A DNA stretch of 64,000 nucleotides. It comes from Blasia pusilla (Eukaryota; Marchantiophyta; Marchantiopsida; Blasiales). Each line of letters opens with the position of its first letter. Within the stretch, counting starts at the first letter, position 1. The notes beneath the pieces were generated by a model, which saw nothing but the letters and a program-made list of their open reading frames with translations, made no database searches and was not told the DNA's origin. Both the position numbers and the translations under genes were made by a program. The DNA is taken from the NCBI GenBank assembly GCA_050084515.1, contig CM114272.1, positions 11,098,001 to 11,162,000 on the forward strand, given 5' to 3'. Positions 60,804 through 64,000 of the stretch are shown one piece after another.

Positions 60804-61200
60804 CAGTAACCAGTTGCCGCCGGTCGGCTCCACTCGGATGGGAACACTGACCTCCCGGACGACTGCCTGTTGCCGGTTCCGAATTCCCGTCCGCCTGGTG
60901 GGGCTGGCCGCCCTGTCCATCCGATCTCGATCATGGAAACGATGAACGGACGGGCTTACAGAGGAGGAGAGGTGTTGCCGTCGTGATCCCGGTGGTGTTC
61001 CCGGTTCGGTACTCCATCCCGTAGAAAGTCCGTCCGATCCTGCTGGAACTCTGCTTCCTTCGTCGTGCCTCAGCTCCAGCTCTGGAGCGTGAGAGCGAGC
61101 GTCGGGGCTTGCATTGCACTGCAGTAAAAGATCGAGGCTGCGAAGTCGACGTAGACGATGGGGAGATTGACTGAGTGATTGAAGAAAGCTCGTGGTGCAT
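60804..61200 (-). CDS. Candidate first coding exon of an unrecognised minus-strand gene
   Basis: The minus strand is GC-richer than its surroundings and open from an ATG at 60920 (or from further upstream in the same frame) to a strong donor, CTG/GTAAGG, at 60804/60803. The end of the exon reads VVREVSVPIRVEPTGGNWLL. A second frame with an ATG at 61200 is open to 60931 and would need a different start. I do not recognise the family and cannot find further exons to the left, where repeats begin. The region sits head to head with the ACBP-type gene about 470 bp away, so it could also be that gene's upstream sequence. Confidence 0.3.
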
Positions 61201-61666
61201 TTAATCTCCCCGATAAGCGGTCATGTTACCCGGTTCGCTCATGTGAGAAGTTCAGCGGTATCTTCGTAATTTTAAGAATTTTTTTGTTTGGACCTTTGGA
61301 CTTGAACCCTGGGAAGATCTGGAAGAAACGGATTAAAAGAAGAGGACGACGTGCGGGGGAGAGAGAGGAAAAGAAGATCTGTATGCAACTTATTGGCATT
61401 GTCATCCACTGAATTTTCAAGACTAGAGGTTTACAATCTCGGCTGCTTGGGGAGAGTTTCTGGGAGTCGGTTGGGAGACCGAGTGGCTTACGTGATTTGG
61501 TGTAGTGCCTGCAATCGAAGGAGCAGATGGTCAGATTTTCAACACTTGATCTAAGGTGAGATCAGCCTTAGTATAATTTACCTCGTTCAAGACGTCCACC
61601 GACATTTCGCCCGATCACTGATCATTAAGGCGTCCCGCGGAGACGTTACCATTGCATAATTAGGCA
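61200..61666 (+). promoter_or_regulatory. Upstream region / 5' UTR of the acyl-CoA-binding protein gene
   Basis: About 470 bp lies between the minus-strand candidate exon and the ACBP start codon. It contains a purine-rich tract (about 61320-61380). No clear TATA box or upstream exon could be fixed. If the minus-strand exon is real, this is a bidirectional promoter. Confidence 0.4.
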
Positions 61667-63914
61667 ATGGTGCCAGGGGCGATGGGAGTGTCCACGACTG
61701 CGGGAGGAGCTCCGGCCCTTCCCTATCCTGATCGTTTCCATGCTGCGGCTGTGTACGCGGGTTTCGCACCTGAGTCTCGATTGGCATCCAAATCTTCATC
61801 TATCAACTTCTCCGATGACACGGCACTTCTCCTGTATTCTCTCCATCAGCAGGTAAAGCTTTCTTGAATTTGAAGTGCACTTGTCACTTACTCATTTGTG
61901 AATTCTGTTCTGATCCGCGGAGGTCTGCTGCATCGTGGACACAATCCTGACGGTCGATTTGCTGACGTGGTTTCATGGTCACTCCAGTATTTCTGAAGTT
62001 AGCTCAGATGCGAGTAAGATAGCTCACTCGATGTCATTCATGCTGGAATTAATGACAGGCAACAGTGGGGGAATGCAATATTGCGAAACCATGGAGCTGG
62101 AATGTTGTCGAGTATGCGAAGTGGAACAGGTAAAATAAGAATGCTCCAGAGAACAGAGGTGCCTAAAATATTTACCCCCCAGTAACCTATCAAACCTGAG
62201 AGCCTGTACAGGCTAAAAGTTCAAGGAGCAATGGGTGGACCTGTGCCACTGGAGCTTCTGAGAGTAATTCCTGTCATGTCAAGTTGGAGTCCAGAAATTA
62301 TGGAGCTAATGTTCTTCGATCGTTGGACTGTTAGGACCGGGACATTGCTTCGCGTCGTCAGCCAGACTCGCCACTACCCCGATGGTGAGTCTGGCTGACA
62401 ACGCAATGTTAACAAGACACTTCAAGATTAGTTGCGAGTTATCTTCTAGCAGCAGTTACGGACAGCCGTCACTACTTTGAAAAGTTCTAGTCTCTGAGTT
62501 TAGGCTTGCCAAATGCAATGCCTAATGGGTACACCCGGCCAAGATTCTCATAAGTGTATGTTTTTTGATGGTGTAAAAGCTGCTCACTCATTTTCCCTGT
62601 CTCTTTCTTTGTCCGTAATGGACCAAGCTGGTACAAAGAAATGTTCTTTTACACGGCTCTCATTGGACTTGTTCTTATTTATCCCCATTCTCTAAAGGAT
62701 GGCTTTGCTGAACTTGAAATGGGCAGCTTTCACCATATCTTCTTTGTCCTGCCGTCCACCTTGTTATGTCATTAGAATGTATGGCAATGTTTTCAAGGTC
62801 TCAATGTGGCCAATCTTGTAATGAAGTACAATTGAGAAGAGCTCCTAACAACCTCGGCTTAAATGTTCCAGTTATTAATGTGTTACTGGATGTGAATAAA
62901 CTTCTGCATTTTCCAATAGATTTGAGACTTGCTAGTGGGACTCAATAAGTATCATTCAGTAGACTTGTTGAATCCATGAATGAATATGGTCTGAATTTGA
63001 CCTTCTAACCATTTTTTGTTCAGTGTTAAGAGTGTTTGTTTCTATGAGAAGGGTTTCATATGCGTACTATTTGCTATGTAATAGATTGTAATACAGTTAG
63101 ACAAGCTATGTCTTAGAAAACATAATTTTTGCTGTAAAGTTAGAAACCATCGTGAAGAAATCAGGGTTTCCAAAGCTTGATAGTTTATGGAGGTGATTAA
63201 CCAAATACACACCTTGTATCGTGGGAATGGCAGTTGGAATCAGCTTGGAAATATGGCTAAAACAGAAGCTATGAGATTATTTGTTCGCACACTGGAAGTA
63301 AGTGTCCTAACGAACAGACTGGAAAGTTGCTTGTTACATAATTGTTGAACATAATCTCACATCTGAAGTTGATGAAGGACAAGCACCTTGGTATTCAAAG
63401 TCATCAGGAAGATGCTCCAAAAATGAGTAGTACTTGGTAGTACATTGGTTCACCAGACACTGAAATTGGGAAAATTCAAATGTCATAATTTTCCCGTTTT
63501 GAATGGAGAGGCCCAAGGGATTTCAGAGTGGAAAGAGTTTGATGGTCAAAATTTTACACTTTCAATTTCTCATTAATGCTCTGTTGATGCAGTTAGAGAT
63601 CCAAGTTTTTGACTATTCCAGTGTGTGGTCAGTTACAATGCTTCAGGGATGGATTCTGTTTAAAGCACTGACCAATGTAGTAAGCTAATCAACTAGTTGT
63701 AGATGCAGTTAGTCTGTTGCTTTAGACTTGTTTGTATTCACCCTTACGGACCTTGAATATGGCCTCCTCCTGCTTAAATTGACCTTTAGCATTTGGGCAG
63801 GAAGAAGATCCAGGCTGGTATAAAAAGTCACAGGAGGAAAAGACTGCCTTAATTGATGAGGATTCTGAACGGTGGTCAAAAGCACATGGTGAAATCAGTG
63901 AGAGCATTCAACCT
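61667..63914 (+). CDS. ACBP4/5-type acyl-CoA-binding protein, 5' part (runs off the window)
   Basis: Four exons: 61667-61852, 62059-62129, 63234-63297 and 63801-63914, followed by a GTGAGT donor. This gives 145 residues so far; phase is kept throughout. Introns are GT-AG. The product has PYPDRFHAAA near residue 20, as in plant ACBP4/5, and then an acyl-CoA-binding domain: FSDDTALLLYSLHQQATVGECNI (about 49-71), KPWSWN, AKWNSWNQLGNMAKTEAM and FVRTLEEEDPGWY. These proteins bind acyl-CoA esters in the cytosol; family members carry C-terminal kelch repeats, which would lie beyond the window. Where relatives usually have GPC and NPVE, this protein has GEC and NVVE. An alternative start is the ATG at 61682. 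Confidence 0.9.
62343..62408. repeat. Hairpin inside intron 2 of the ACBP gene
   Basis: Gtcagccagactcgcca (62357-62373) pairs with tggtgagtctggctgac (62383-62399) with one wobble, and the outer cattgc/gcaatg continue the stem after an internal bulge. The loop is 9 nt. Confidence 0.85.
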
Positions 63915-64000
63915 GTGAGTTCTTAATGCCTTTATGACTGAAGTGACCTTGTGCTTACTAAGATTTGAAGGTGATGTGCTTATCCTTGTCTGCAAGTCTG

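Overview
This window looks like nuclear DNA of a land plant or close streptophyte relative. The three recognisable host genes have plant-type architecture: GT-AG introns, a probable chloroplast transit peptide, and plant-specific families (a DRB double-stranded-RNA-binding protein, a DUF4079 plastid membrane protein, and an ACBP4/5-type acyl-CoA-binding protein). The mobile elements are a Ty3/Gypsy element carrying a DNA methyltransferase and an RLE-type non-LTR element. By recollection these suggest a charophyte or a non-seed plant (bryophyte, lycophyte or fern). I cannot fix the species.

Layout. 901-2763 (-): a complete three-exon DRB gene with its upstream region. 3-6 kb: intergenic, purine/pyrimidine-skewed. 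About 6.2-8.5 kb (+): a decayed R2-like non-LTR retrotransposon (N-terminal part, RT fragment, CCHC plus restriction-like endonuclease). About 9-24 kb: AT-rich, with no gene I can support, dominated by a large degenerate inverted repeat (about 9.17-12.2 kb against 13.97-16.9 kb) and many hairpins. 24-31 kb: fragments of repeats, including dispersed copies of a stem-loop also found at the tail of the non-LTR element. 31376-35527 (-): a four-exon DUF4079 gene with a 2.7 kb first intron. 36-41 kb: AT-rich repeats, foldbacks and a presumed LTR. 41.2-48.4 kb (+): a degenerate Gypsy element in the order gag, protease, cytosine-5 DNA methyltransferase, RT, RNase H, integrase. About 50.2-53.2 kb (+): a degenerate Helitron (Rep then Pif1-like helicase). 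53-60 kb: AT-rich, with foldback elements. 60.8-61.2 kb (-): a possible first exon of an unrecognised gene, divergent from 61667-63914 (+), the first four coding exons of an ACBP4/5-type gene that continues past the right edge.

The most interesting object is the Gypsy relic, whose polyprotein contains a C5-methyltransferase domain between protease and reverse transcriptase. Its methyltransferase frame is much cleaner than the rest of the element. Most premature stops sit where C-to-T change of CAG or CGA would produce them, as expected for an element that was itself cytosine-methylated. DNMT-bearing retrotransposons are a known phenomenon (reported in charophytes and dinoflagellates), so the novelty here is this copy and its host, not the principle. 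Splice sites and boundaries were placed by eye; no alignment or database search was run.
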